Both the position numbers and the translations under genes were made by a program. A stretch of 64,000 nt of DNA, from assembly GCF_006716885.1 (NCBI RefSeq), contig NZ_VFPU01000001.1:620001-684000 (forward strand). Reading direction: 5' to 3'. Below the pieces are notes generated by a model. That model was given only the letters and a program-made list of their open reading frames with translations. It made no database searches and was not told the origin of the DNA. This DNA comes from Ornithinimicrobium humiphilum (GTDB lineage Bacteria > Actinomycetota > Actinomycetes > Actinomycetales > Dermatophilaceae). The number at the start of each line of letters is the position of its first letter. Position 1 is the stretch's first letter. Of this stretch, positions 9,320 through 17,240 are shown piece by piece.

Positions 9320-10213
9320 ATGACCGAGATGACCACGATGCGCACCCGTTGGACCGCCCTGCTGAGCGCAGGCGCGCTGTCCCTGACCCTCGCTGCGTGC
9401 GGCGGCGACGACGCCGCCGAGGGCGAGCCCACGACGTCGGAGGCCGTGACCTCCGAGGACGGTGCCGCGACCGCGGACGCGGGCGCCGAGGAGACCAGCG
9501 AGGCCACGAGCTCCGACGCGGACCCGGCCGAGGGCGAGGACGTCGACATCCAGGAGTTCCTGGCGATGCTCAAGTCGCCGGGCGAGGAGAAGCTGTCGTC
9601 CTACACGATGACGATGACCATCAACATGGGCGGCCAGGCCATGGAGATGGAGGGCGCCGTCGACCTCACCGGCGACCAGGCCGCCCTCGACATGGACATG
9701 ACCATGCCCGGCATGGGCGCGGTGTCGATGATCATGGCCGAGGGCCGGGTCTTCATGTCGATGCCCGGGGTCACCGAGGACGGCAAGTACCTCGAGGTGC
9801 CGCCGGAGCAGCTCGGGGACGTCTCCACGCAGCTCGATGAGGTCGACATCACCTCGACGTGGGACGCCTGGGAGGCCGGCGCCAAGAGCGTCACCTTCCT
9901 CGGCGAGGAGGACGTCGACGGCCAGGACATGCGGCGCTACGAGGTCACGGTCGACACCCAGGCCGCGCTCGACGCGGGCGGGCAGACCGGCGACGACGCC
10001 GACACCGCCTCGGCGATGCTCGGCGACGAGATCACCTACGACGTCTGGCTCGACGGCGACAACCTCATGCGCAAGGTCGCCTTCGAGATGGAGGGCGTCG
10101 TGACGGAGATGTTCGCGAACAACTACGGCGAGGCGCAGGGCATCGCCGTGCCGTCCGAGGACCAGATCCAGCAGGGTGCTCCGGGGATGGGCGAGGAGAC
10201 CTCCGACTCCTGA
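9320..10213 (+). CDS. secreted lipoprotein, LppX/LprAFG-like
   Basis: A 297-residue exported lipoprotein: Arg-containing N-terminus, hydrophobic segment and lipobox LTLAAC with Cys27. A Ser/Thr/Glu/Asp-rich spacer (28-75) follows, then alternating beta strands rich in Met and Asp (YTMTMTINMGGQAMEMEG and similar), typical of the LppX/LprG/DUF6612-type U-shaped half-barrel that carries lipids across the envelope in actinobacteria. ATG 9320 follows GAAAGGACG. Its divergence from the ole operon makes a role in handling a hydrophobic product possible, but that is speculation. The fold assignment is moderate; export and lipidation are clear. Confidence 0.7.
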   Translation: MTEMTTMRTRWTALLSAGALSLTLAACGGDDAAEGEPTTSEAVTSEDGAATADAGAEETSEATSSDADPAEGEDVDIQEFLAMLKSPGEEKLSSYTMTMTINMGGQAMEMEGAVDLTGDQAALDMDMTMPGMGAVSMIMAEGRVFMSMPGVTEDGKYLEVPPEQLGDVSTQLDEVDITSTWDAWEAGAKSVTFLGEEDVDGQDMRRYEVTVDTQAALDAGGQTGDDADTASAMLGDEITYDVWLDGDNLMRKVAFEMEGVVTEMFANNYGEAQGIAVPSEDQIQQGAPGMGEETSDS

Positions 10214-10226
10214 TCCTCACGAGGAC

Positions 10227-10273
10227 CGACGAGGGCCCCGGCACCGCAGCAGCGGTCCGGGGCCCTCTCGTCG
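10227..10273. terminator. strong bidirectional hairpin terminator
   Basis: CGACGAGGGCCCCGG (10227-10241) pairs with CCGGGGCCCTCTCGTCG (10257-10273) with one bulge region, a stem of about 15 bp. It lies between the convergent lipoprotein and msrA genes and can stop transcription from either side. Confidence 0.8.
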
Positions 10274-10298
10274 TCCCTGGGGGCCGGAGGCCCGAGGA

Positions 10299-10976
10299 TC
10301 AGGCCGGCGGCAGCACGTCCGACTGGGCGGGCAGCTGGTCCTGGCGGACCAGGCCGACCGGGCAGGTGTAGCCGTTGGGGCCGTGGTTGCAGTAGCCGCC
10401 GGGGTTCTTGTGGAGGTACTGCTGGTGGTAGTCCTCGGCGTAGTAGAACGGCCCGGCGTCCTCGGCGCTGCGCAGCTCGGTCACGACCGGGCCGTGGCCG
10501 TCGGCCATGATCAGCTTCTCGAAGGCGTCGCGGGTCGCCCGGGCGGCGGCCTCCTGCCCGGGCGTCGTCCAGTAGATCGCCGAGCGGTACTGCGTGCCGA
10601 TGTCGTTGCCCTGCCGGTTGAGCGTCGTCGGGTCGTGGTTCTCCCAGAACGCCTTGAGCAGCAGCTCGGGTGTGGTGCGCGCGGGGTCGTAGGCGACGAG
10701 TACCGCCTCGGCGTGCCCGGTGCGGCCGGTGCACGTCTCCTCGTAGGTCGGGTTGGGCGTCTGCCCGCCCATGTAGCCCGCGGCGGTGGTCACGACGCCC
10801 GGGAGCTGCCAGAAGATGCGCTCGGCGCCCCAGAAGCAGCCCATCGCCACGTAGAGGACCTCGGTGCCCTCGGGCCACGGTCCGTGCAGGGAGGTGCCCA
10901 GGACCTCGTGCCTCTCGGGGATGCCGGGCAGCGGGGTGGGGCGGCCCGGGAGGAAGTCGGAGGAGGGAGTCTGCAT
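10299..10976 (-). CDS. msrA: peptide-methionine (S)-S-oxide reductase MsrA
   Basis: A 225-residue MsrA, full length. The catalytic Cys47 is in MGCFWGAE, followed by GYMGG and NPTYEE, and C-terminal cysteines in GGYCNHG and YTCPVG can act as resolving residues. It repairs S-methionine sulfoxide in proteins using thioredoxin-type reductant. ATG 10976 is preceded by GGAGGGT, which is unusually close to the start, so spacing is suboptimal; no better in-frame start precedes GCFWG. The gene is monocistronic and divergent from the MutL-type gene. Confidence 0.95.
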   Translation of the reverse strand: MQTPSSDFLPGRPTPLPGIPERHEVLGTSLHGPWPEGTEVLYVAMGCFWGAERIFWQLPGVVTTAAGYMGGQTPNPTYEETCTGRTGHAEAVLVAYDPARTTPELLLKAFWENHDPTTLNRQGNDIGTQYRSAIYWTTPGQEAAARATRDAFEKLIMADGHGPVVTELRSAEDAGPFYYAEDYHQQYLHKNPGGYCNHGPNGYTCPVGLVRQDQLPAQSDVLPPA

Positions 10977-11011
10977 ACCCTCCAGTGTCCCACGCGGGCG
11001 CCGGACCGCCC

Positions 11012-11048
11012 GGTGACCCGCGACCCTCCCCGGGGTACCTTCCCCTCA
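11012..11048 (+). promoter_or_regulatory. promoter for a leaderless transcript starting at a 16-codon ORF
   Basis: GGTGAC (11012-11017) and TACCTT (11036-11041) are separated by 18 bp. The -10 ends six bases before ATG 11048, so the predicted first base is at or next to that ATG. This is inference from sequence spacing. Confidence 0.5.
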
Positions 11049-11098
11049 TGCCTGACCTCTCTGCCCGACCGGGTCCGCGGGCGGTGCCGCGACCGTGA
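11048..11098 (+). CDS. short upstream ORF (16 codons) coupled to the MutL-type gene
   Basis: Reads MPDLSARPGPRAVPRP then TGA, and the TGA overlaps the GTG of the next gene (GTGA). With the -10 box ending six bases before its ATG, it would be translated from a leaderless mRNA and hand the ribosome to the downstream start, which has no good Shine-Dalgarno of its own. It is rich in Pro and Arg; Pro-Arg-Pro at the end could slow ribosomes. A coding role is not shown, only the arrangement. Confidence 0.4.
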   Translation: MPDLSARPGPRAVPRP

Positions 11099-12444
11099 CC
11101 TTCCTGCTCGTCGACGTGGGGTCGACGTTCACCAAGGGCGCCCTGCTGGGCACCGACGGACAGCTCCTCGCCCGGGCGGCCGCGCCGACCACGGTCGGCC
11201 CCGGGCGCGACGTGCTCGACGGCCTGCTCGAGGTATGCCGTGCGCTGGGGGAGGGCGGCCGCGTGCCGGACCCCCTCGACGAGGCGCAGCGCGACCGCGT
11301 GCTCGTCTGCTCGAGCGCGGGCGGTGGGCTGCGGCTGGCGGTGGTCGGCTACGAGCGGGCGGTGACGGCCGAGGCGGGCCACCGCGTGGGGCTCTCCGCG
11401 GGGGCCAAGGTCGTGCACGTCGCGGCCGGACGCCTGACCACGGCCGGCGTCGCCGAGCTGCGGGCCGCCCGACCCGACGTGATCCTGCTCGTCGGCGGCA
11501 CCGACGGGGGCAACGCCGAGGTGCTCCTGGCCAACGCCCGCCGTCTGGCCACCTCCCGCGTCGGGGCGCCCGTCGTCGTCGCGGGCAACGTCGAGGCACG
11601 TGACGACGTCGCGGCCGAGCTGGCCCGGACGAACCGGCGGGTCACCCTCGCCGACAACGTGCTGCCGCGCATCGGGGTCGTGCACCCGGGGCCGGCGCGC
11701 CGGGCCATCCGGGAGGTCTTCCTCGAGCACGTCATCGGGGGCAAGGGCCTGTCGAAGGGCCCCCGCTTCGGCCGGCTGGTGCGGGCCGCCACGCCCGACG
11801 CCGTGCTCTCCGGCGTCGAGGTGCTCGCCGAGGTGCTCGACGGCGACGTCATGGTCGTCGACGTGGGAGGCGCCACCACCGACGTCTACTCGGTGCTCAC
11901 GCCCCAGGGCGAGGACGCCTCCCTGCGCAAGCACGTCGTCGCGACCCTGTGGCACGCCCGCACCGTCGAGGGCGACCTGGGCATGCGGTGGGGAGCCCCG
12001 GGCGTCCTCGAGGCTGCTGCTGCCGAGGCCCTGCCGGGCGCCGACGACCCCGCGCTGGCCGCCTGGGTGGGGCGGGTGCACACCGACCCCGCGACGCTGC
12101 CCGCGGCGCCGGAGGAGCAGGCGCTCGACCTGCGGCTGGCCACGATGGCCGCGACCGTCGCCGCCCGCCGGCACGGCCGGCCCGCCGCTCCCGGCGAGGC
12201 CCCGCGCCCGCTCAAGGACGTCCGGCTGCTGCTGGGCTCCGGGGGCGTCCTGCGCCACACCGCGCCGAAGGACTCCGCGGCCGTGCTCGGAGCGGTGCTG
12301 GCCGACCACGGCGGCGGGTGGCGGCCGCCGGACGGGGCGGCGACCGCCGTGGACACGGCATACCTGCTCTTCGCCGCGGGCCTGCTCGCCCGCGAGCACC
12401 CCGTCCTGGCGCGGGCCGTGGCCGAGCAGGTCGCCGTCAACTAG
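11095..12444 (+). CDS. MutL/GlmL-type ASKHA ATPase (glutamate-mutase-associated family)
   Basis: A 449-residue ASKHA-fold protein: FLLVDVGSTFTKGALL at the N-terminus (phosphate 1 loop), LLVGGTDGGN and MVVDVGGATTDVYSV (phosphate 2). The order and wording match the MutL family found beside cobalamin-dependent aminomutases, where they are thought to act as reactivating chaperones; it is unrelated to mismatch-repair MutL. No mutase S or E subunit gene is in the window, so the partner is missing or elsewhere. GTG 11095 overlaps the short upstream ORF. ilvA starts within about ten bases of the stop. Confidence 0.8.
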   Translation: MTFLLVDVGSTFTKGALLGTDGQLLARAAAPTTVGPGRDVLDGLLEVCRALGEGGRVPDPLDEAQRDRVLVCSSAGGGLRLAVVGYERAVTAEAGHRVGLSAGAKVVHVAAGRLTTAGVAELRAARPDVILLVGGTDGGNAEVLLANARRLATSRVGAPVVVAGNVEARDDVAAELARTNRRVTLADNVLPRIGVVHPGPARRAIREVFLEHVIGGKGLSKGPRFGRLVRAATPDAVLSGVEVLAEVLDGDVMVVDVGGATTDVYSVLTPQGEDASLRKHVVATLWHARTVEGDLGMRWGAPGVLEAAAAEALPGADDPALAAWVGRVHTDPATLPAAPEEQALDLRLATMAATVAARRHGRPAAPGEAPRPLKDVRLLLGSGGVLRHTAPKDSAAVLGAVLADHGGGWRPPDGAATAVDTAYLLFAAGLLAREHPVLARAVAEQVAVN

Positions 12445-12454
12445 GGTGCTGGCC

Positions 12455-13687
12455 GTGGCCGACCCCGTGAGCTCCGTGACCCTGGACGACGTCCTCGCCG
12501 CCCGCGAGATCCTCGAGGGCGTCCTGACGCCGACCCCGATGGAGTTCAGCCAGGCGCTGACCGACCGCACGGGCCTGCCGGTCCACCTCAAGTGCGAGAA
12601 CCTCCAGCGTGCCGGCTCCTTCAAGATGCGCGGCGCCTACACGCGGATGTCGCGCCTGACCGAGGACGAGAAGCGTCGCGGCGTCGTCGCCGCCAGCGCC
12701 GGCAACCACGCCCAGGGCGTCGCGCTCGCCGCCCGGCTCCTCGGCATCGAGGCCACCGTCTACATGCCCAACGGCGCCTCGATGCCCAAGCTGGCCGCGA
12801 CGCGCGGCTACGGCGCCACGGTGATCCAGATGGGCACCACCCTCGACGAGTGCATCGAGGAGGCCCGCCGCCACGAGGAGCGGGAGGGCTCGGTCTTCAT
12901 CCCGCCCTTCGACCACCCCGACATCGTCGCCGGCCAGGGCACCTGCGGGCTGGAGATCCTCGAGCAGGTGCCCGACGTGCGCACCATCGTCGTGGCCACC
13001 GGCGGGGGCGGGCTGCTCGCCGGCATCGCCACCGCCGTCAAGGCGATCAAGCCCGACGTGCGGATCGTCGGCGTCCAGGCCGAGCAGGCGGCCGCCTGGC
13101 CCGGGTCCCTGGCCGCGGGCCACCCCGTGCCGGTGGCGCGGATGAGCACGATGGCCGACGGCATCGCCGTCGGCCGCCCGGGCGACGTGCCCTTCGAGGT
13201 GGTCTCCCGCTCCGTGGACGCCATGGAGCTGGTCAGCGAGACCGCGATCGCGCGGGCCGTGCTCTACCTGGCCGAGCGCGCCAAGCTGGTCGTCGAGCCC
13301 GCTGGCGCGACCGCGACCGCCCACCTCATGGAGCTGGGCCAGGAGTCGGCGTCGCACTACGAGGGCCCGGTCGTCGCGGTGCTCTCCGGCGGCAACATCG
13401 ACCCGCTCCTCCTGCTGCGGATCATCCGGCAGGGTCTGACCGCGGCGGGGCGCTACCTCCAGCTGCGCGTGCGGGTCCCCGACCAGCCCGGCAACCTCGC
13501 CGGGGTGCTGACGATGCTCGCCGAGATGCAGTGCAACGTGCTCGAGGTGCAGCACCACCGTCGGGTGGCCAACCTCGCGGTGGGGGAGGTCGCCATCTCG
13601 CTCACCCTGGAGACCCGCGGCCACGAGCACTCGGCCGAGGTCATGGCGGCGCTGACCGAGCGTGGCTACACCGTCGAGCCGGCCTGA
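12455..13687 (+). CDS. ilvA: threonine ammonia-lyase with C-terminal ACT domain
   Basis: About 410 residues. The PLP lysine is K57 in GSFKMRGAY, the phosphate-binding loop is GGGGLLAG, and SGGNIDP marks the fold-type II PLP family. Residues about 330-410 form one ACT domain (RVRVPDQPGNLAGVL), so this is the shorter single-ACT form. It deaminates threonine to 2-oxobutanoate, feeding isoleucine or catabolism. Start choices are GTG 12446, 12455 or 12467, all just after the upstream stop at 12444; 12455 is chosen because TAGGGT lies seven bases before it and the domain begins soon after. Co-transcription with the MutL-type gene is likely. Confidence 0.92.
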   Translation: MADPVSSVTLDDVLAAREILEGVLTPTPMEFSQALTDRTGLPVHLKCENLQRAGSFKMRGAYTRMSRLTEDEKRRGVVAASAGNHAQGVALAARLLGIEATVYMPNGASMPKLAATRGYGATVIQMGTTLDECIEEARRHEEREGSVFIPPFDHPDIVAGQGTCGLEILEQVPDVRTIVVATGGGGLLAGIATAVKAIKPDVRIVGVQAEQAAAWPGSLAAGHPVPVARMSTMADGIAVGRPGDVPFEVVSRSVDAMELVSETAIARAVLYLAERAKLVVEPAGATATAHLMELGQESASHYEGPVVAVLSGGNIDPLLLLRIIRQGLTAAGRYLQLRVRVPDQPGNLAGVLTMLAEMQCNVLEVQHHRRVANLAVGEVAISLTLETRGHEHSAEVMAALTERGYTVEPA

Positions 13688-13688
13688 T

Positions 13689-13721
13689 CGGACCGCTGGC
13701 GCCGGTCGTCGGCGCGGTCCG
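13689..13721 (+). terminator. hairpin after ilvA
   Basis: CGGACCGC (13689-13696) pairs with GCGGTCCG (13714-13721) around a 17-base loop that itself can pair partly. No U run follows. Confidence 0.5.
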
Positions 13722-13757
13722 GCCCGCCGTCGGCCCGTCCCGCCCTCGGCGAACGTT

Positions 13758-13787
13758 CTCGACTCGCGGGACAAAGCCGTCTACAGT
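13758..13787 (+). promoter_or_regulatory. greA promoter candidate
   Basis: CTCGAC (13758-13763) and TACAGT (13782-13787) with an 18-bp spacer, placing the start near 13794 and giving a leader of about 95 nt before the greA GTG. Confidence 0.45.
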
Positions 13788-13801
13788 TGAAGGTCAACCA
13801 C

Positions 13802-13834
13802 GGTCCGGGCGAAAGGTGCCCGGACCTTGCGTTT
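13802..13834 (+). terminator. perfect hairpin in the greA leader (attenuator-like)
   Basis: GGTCCGGGC (13802-13810) and GCCCGGACC (13818-13826) form a 9-bp perfect stem with a GAAAGGT loop, followed by TTGCGTTTGG. It is inside the presumed 5' leader of greA rather than after a gene, so it could terminate early and produce a short RNA. In E. coli greA a leader terminator makes the GraL sRNA; a parallel here is inference. Confidence 0.5.
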
Positions 13835-13888
13835 GGTGGGAGCCAGCAGGGCCGGCCCTCCGGCGCACGGAGACGAGGAGACACGAAC

Positions 13889-14386
13889 GTGACCGACATC
13901 GCCAAGGACCAGAGCTACCTGACTCAGGAGGCCTACGACCGCCTGAAGGCCGAGCTGGCCCAGCTGACCGGCGAGGGCCGCACGGAGATCTCGCGACGCA
14001 TCGAGGCGGCCCGCGAGGAGGGTGACCTCAAGGAGAACGGCGGCTACCACGCCGCCAAGGAGGAGCAGGGCAAGATGGAGGCCCGCATCCGCCAGCTCCA
14101 GCACCTGCTGCAGAACGCCATCGTGGGCACCGCCCCCGCCGACGACGGTGTCGTCGAGCCGGGCATGGTCGTGACCGTGGAGATGTTCGGCGAGACCGAG
14201 ACCTTCCTGCTCGGCTCCCGCGAGATCATCGGCGGCGAGGACGACCTGACCGTCTACAGCGAGAAGTCCCCGATGGGCAGCGCCCTCATGGGGGCGACCC
14301 GCGGCCAGACCGTGACCTACACCGCGCCCAACGGCAAGGAGGTCGAGGTCAAGATCGTCGACGCCAAGCCCTACTCGGCGTCCTGA
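13889..14386 (+). CDS. greA: transcription elongation factor GreA
   Basis: A 165-residue GreA. The N-terminal coiled-coil hairpin (residues about 10-80) carries the acidic tip in EEGDLKENGGYHAAKEEQ, the conserved residues that reach the polymerase active site to stimulate cleavage of backtracked RNA. The C-terminal FKBP-like domain ends SPMGSALMGA...GQTVTY, typical of the family. GTG 13889 is preceded by GAGGAG at eight bases. An upstream in-frame extension exists through the leader hairpin and is rejected. It is monocistronic between two hairpins. Confidence 0.95.
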   Translation: MTDIAKDQSYLTQEAYDRLKAELAQLTGEGRTEISRRIEAAREEGDLKENGGYHAAKEEQGKMEARIRQLQHLLQNAIVGTAPADDGVVEPGMVVTVEMFGETETFLLGSREIIGGEDDLTVYSEKSPMGSALMGATRGQTVTYTAPNGKEVEVKIVDAKPYSAS

Positions 14387-14408
14387 CCCGACCCGCACCA
14401 GCGTCCAC

Positions 14409-14442
14409 GGGGCGTCGTCCGGCAGCAGCCGGGCGGCGCCCC
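14409..14442. terminator. bidirectional hairpin between greA and DUF4307 genes
   Basis: A 14-bp stem (14409-14422 with 14429-14442, including two G-U pairs) and a CAGCAG loop lie between convergent genes, 23 bp after the greA stop. Confidence 0.75.
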
Positions 14443-14452
14443 GTCCGCATCC

Positions 14453-14956
14453 TCAGGAGTCGTGGCGCGGGCCGTCCTCGGTGTACCAGCACTCCTCCAC
14501 GTAGCCGGTGATCGCCGGCGAGGCGGTGCGCACGCTCTCGACGTGGCGGGTGGGCGACTCCGCCGCCGCCGGGGGCACCGTGACCTCGGTCCGGCCCACG
14601 ACGGCGTGGGAGACGTCCTGCGCCTCCAGGCGGCAGGTCACCTCCCGCGCGGGGTCGCGCCGCAGGTCGAAGCGGACGTCGACCTGCGTGCCGGAGACGA
14701 TCTGGTGGCCGGTGTCGACCCAGTGCACCCTGCCGAGGGTGGCCGAGAGCCCGAACCAGACGGCGGTCGCGGTCATGAGCAGCACCGCCACCGTCCCGAT
14801 CACCCACCAGCGGCGGCGGGTCCGGGCGTCCAGGCGCCGGGGCCCGCGGCGGGCCTCGACCGCCTCCTCCTCGGCGTCCCAGTCGACGACGGGCTCGTCG
14901 GCCCGCCCACCGGCGGGAGGGCGCTGGCTGGCGTCGGGCGGGGGCGCTGCGGTCAC
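14453..14956 (-). CDS. DUF4307 membrane-anchored protein
   Basis: About 167 residues from GTG 14956. A charged N-terminus (residues 1-45, RRGPRRLDARTRRRWW) precedes one transmembrane helix (VIGTVAVLLMTATAVWFGL, about 46-65) and an extracytoplasmic beta-rich domain with two cysteines (VTCRLEAQ and EECWYTE) that may form a disulfide. This is the standard layout of actinobacterial DUF4307, commonly found next to mca, as here. Function is unknown. Frames further upstream are open, but the domain boundary and AGGACGG support this start. It is divergent from mca. Confidence 0.8.
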   Translation of the reverse strand: MTAAPPPDASQRPPAGGRADEPVVDWDAEEEAVEARRGPRRLDARTRRRWWVIGTVAVLLMTATAVWFGLSATLGRVHWVDTGHQIVSGTQVDVRFDLRRDPAREVTCRLEAQDVSHAVVGRTEVTVPPAAAESPTRHVESVRTASPAITGYVEECWYTEDGPRHDS

Positions 14957-15095
14957 GGTCGGTCCGTCCTGGAGCGGGTGAGAGGATAGGTGCTGGTTCG
15001 TCGTGCGCCGGCAGGTCCGCGGCGCACCACCATTGTCCGCCACGACCTCGGACGCCGGGCACCAGCCCGCCCGTCCGCACGAAGGAGCCGCCGCG

Positions 15096-16157
15096 ATGAC
15101 GACGCCGGACCGAGCAGGCCTGCGCCTGATGGCCGTGCACGCCCATCCCGACGACGAGTCCTCCAAGGGGGCGGCCACCACCGCGCGCTACGTCTCCGAG
15201 GGCGTGTCGGTGCGCGTGGTCTCCTGCACCGGTGGGGAGCGCGGCGACATCCTCAACGAGCGCCTCAAGGGCGACGAGGAGATCCTGCGCGACCTGCCCC
15301 GCGTGCGCCGCGAGGAGATGGCCCGCGCCGCCGAGATCCTCGGCATCAGCCACACCTGGCTGGGGTTCGTCGACTCGGGCCTGCCCGAGGGTGACCCGCT
15401 GCCGCCGCTGCCGGAGGGCTGCTTCGCCCTTGAGCCGCTCGAGCGCACGACCGAGGCCCTGGTCCGCGTGATCCGCGAGTTCCGCCCGCACGTCGTCACG
15501 ACCTACGACGAGAACGGCGGCTACCCCCACCCCGACCACATCCAGACCCACGTGGTGACGATGTCGGCCTGGCGCGCGGCGGGCGACCCCGAGGCCTTCC
15601 CCGGGGCGGGGGAGCCCTGGCAGCCGCTCAAGCTCTACTACAACGGCTGGTCGGCCGAGCGCACCGAGCGCCTGCACGAGGCGATGCTCGAGGCGGGGCT
15701 GGAGTCGCCCTACGCCGACTGGATCGCCAACCTGCGCCGCCGACCCCGGCGGCAGATCTTCACCCACGTCCACTGCGCCGACTGGTTCGAGGTCCGCGAC
15801 CGGGCGCTGCTGGCCCACGCGACCCAGGTCGACCCGGACGGGCAGTGGTTCGCCGTGCCGCTGGAGCTGCAGAAGAAGGTGTGGCCCACCGAGGACTACG
15901 AGCTCGCGCGCTCGATCGTCCCGGTGGAGCTGCCCGAGGACGACCTCTTCGCCGGCATCGTCGAGCTGGACGACCCCGACGAGCTCTGCCGTCGGGCGCC
16001 CGAGCGCGACGGCGACGGCGAGCCCGTCGTCGCCTACGTCGGGCCGCCGGCCCTGCCGCCGCTGGAGCCGGGCCTGGAGCCGCGCTCGACCGCCCCGCAG
16101 GACGGCGACGCCGACGCACGCGACGAGATGCGCGAGGAAGAGGGGCACCACGAGTGA
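15096..16157 (+). CDS. mca: mycothiol S-conjugate amidase Mca
   Basis: A 353-residue zinc amidase. AHPDDE (residues 16-21) and [11 protein letters not shown] supply metal ligands, and [11 protein letters not shown] is conserved in Mca/MshB. Mca cleaves mycothiol S-conjugates of electrophiles or drugs to a mercapturic acid and GlcN-Ins. The family is usually under 300 residues; here an acidic, disordered tail of about 50 residues follows the catalytic domain. GAAGGAG lies eight bases before ATG 15096. The stop overlaps the next gene's start (GTGA). Presence of mca implies the host makes mycothiol. Confidence 0.95.
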   Translation: MTTPDRAGLRLMAVHAHPDDESSKGAATTARYVSEGVSVRVVSCTGGERGDILNERLKGDEEILRDLPRVRREEMARAAEILGISHTWLGFVDSGLPEGDPLPPLPEGCFALEPLERTTEALVRVIREFRPHVVTTYDENGGYPHPDHIQTHVVTMSAWRAAGDPEAFPGAGEPWQPLKLYYNGWSAERTERLHEAMLEAGLESPYADWIANLRRRPRRQIFTHVHCADWFEVRDRALLAHATQVDPDGQWFAVPLELQKKVWPTEDYELARSIVPVELPEDDLFAGIVELDDPDELCRRAPERDGDGEPVVAYVGPPALPPLEPGLEPRSTAPQDGDADARDEMREEEGHHE

Positions 16158-16375
16158 ACACCACGAGCGTGGCGGTGACGGCCGGGATGGGCGGGTTCCT
16201 CGTCCTCTTCGGCCTGATGCTCGCCGTCTGGTTCCTGGGTCGCGACATGACCCGGCGGCTGCGCCGGATGCGGCTCGTCGAGGAGCGACGCCTGCGCGAG
16301 AGCGAGGAGCAGCAGGCCCGCACGCCCGGTGCCGCGCAGGACGACCCGCAGGACGGGCCCGACCCCCTCGGCTGA
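16154..16375 (+). CDS. small single-pass membrane protein downstream of mca
   Basis: A 73-residue protein from GTG 16154, overlapping the mca stop by four bases. [20 protein letters not shown] starts an N-out helix (about 8-28), followed by a very basic stretch ([20 protein letters not shown]) that would lie in the cytoplasm and a Gln/Asp/Pro tail. It is translationally coupled to mca, so it may localise or modulate that enzyme or a partner, but no function is known. I recognise the arrangement, not a named family. Confidence 0.75.
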   Translation: MNTTSVAVTAGMGGFLVLFGLMLAVWFLGRDMTRRLRRMRLVEERRLRESEEQQARTPGAAQDDPQDGPDPLG

Positions 16376-16414
16376 GCTCCCGCCCGGCCGGGTGGGCCCG
16401 GGGCGCTCGGCCGG

Positions 16415-17125
16415 TCAGCTGGCCCGGGCGGACAGCATCGCGAGCAGCGCGGCGGTCCAGTGCGCGCCGAAGGCGAGCACCGTGAACGAGTGGAAGACCT
16501 CGTGGAAGCCGAACCACCTCGGCGATGGGTCCGGTCGCTTCAGGGCGTAGACCACGGCGCCCAGCGTGTAGAGCAGGCCGCCGGCGGCGATGAGGCCCAC
16601 GACGACCGGTCCGCCCGCGCGCCAGAACGGCACGAGGTAGAAGACGGCGACCCAGCCGAGCGCCAGGTAGACGAAGGTGTAGAGCCAGCGCGGGGCCCCG
16701 TGCCAGAACACCCGGAAGACCACCCCGGCGAGCGCCCCCGCCCAGACGACCAGGAGCAGCGTGCGCCGCTGGCCGCCCTCGAGCAGCAGCACCGAGAAGG
16801 GCGTGTAGGTGCCGGCGATGATGAGGAAGATGTTGGCGTGGTCCCACCGCTTGAGGACCGCGGTGGTGCGCGGCGACCAGGTGCCGCGGTGGTAGACCGC
16901 CGAGGTGCCGAAGAGCAGGACGCCGGTGGTGCCGAACACCAGCGCCGCGACCCGCTCGGCGGTGCCGGGGGCCAGGGCGGCGAGGACAGCGGCGGCCGCG
17001 ATCGCCAGCGGGATCATCCCCAGGTGCAGCCAGCCGCGCAGGTGCGGCTTGACCTGCTCGACGATGGTGTCGACGACCCCGCCCTCCTCGGTGGTGCGGT
17101 GCGTGTGGTTCCCTTCGTGCGGCAT
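16415..17125 (-). CDS. hemolysin III / PAQR-family membrane protein (TrhA-like)
   Basis: A 236-residue protein with about seven transmembrane helices. The family signatures are SAVYHRGTWSP, KRWDHANIFLIIAGTYTP and GFHEVFHSFTVLAFGAHW, which provide the Ser/His/Asp/His metal site of the CREST/PAQR superfamily. The bacterial members are linked to membrane lipid homeostasis rather than haemolysis. A TATTCT -10 box ends seven bases before ATG 17125, implying a leaderless mRNA, and a perfect palindrome abuts that -10. It is divergent from the isoprenyl transferase. Confidence 0.9.
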   Translation of the reverse strand: MPHEGNHTHRTTEEGGVVDTIVEQVKPHLRGWLHLGMIPLAIAAAAVLAALAPGTAERVAALVFGTTGVLLFGTSAVYHRGTWSPRTTAVLKRWDHANIFLIIAGTYTPFSVLLLEGGQRRTLLLVVWAGALAGVVFRVFWHGAPRWLYTFVYLALGWVAVFYLVPFWRAGGPVVVGLIAAGGLLYTLGAVVYALKRPDPSPRWFGFHEVFHSFTVLAFGAHWTAALLAMLSARAS

Positions 17126-17132
17126 ACCCCGG

Positions 17133-17171
17133 AGAATAACCTACGGAACCGTAGGTTACGGAGGCGTAGGT
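17133..17171. promoter_or_regulatory. palindromic operator between hemolysin III and isoprenyl transferase genes
   Basis: TAACCTACGG-AA-CCGTAGGTTA (17137-17158) is a perfect 22-bp palindrome. A third partial copy, GCGTAGGT, follows at 17164-17171. On the minus strand the TATTCT -10 (17138-17133) of hemolysin III touches the palindrome, so a bound protein would block that promoter. The shape is typical of TetR-family sites, but the regulator is not identifiable here. Confidence 0.75.
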
Positions 17172-17240
17172 AGCGCCGGGGGTGCCGACGCCTCGCGTCG
17201 TCCCCGGTTTCTCCCAGCGCCGGCCGGTAGGTTTCCTCCC

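Noticed and set aside
11095..12444. DNA mismatch repair MutL
   Set aside because: The protein has an ASKHA actin-like fold (DVGSTFTKG, DVGGATTD), not the GHKL ATPase motifs of mismatch MutL.
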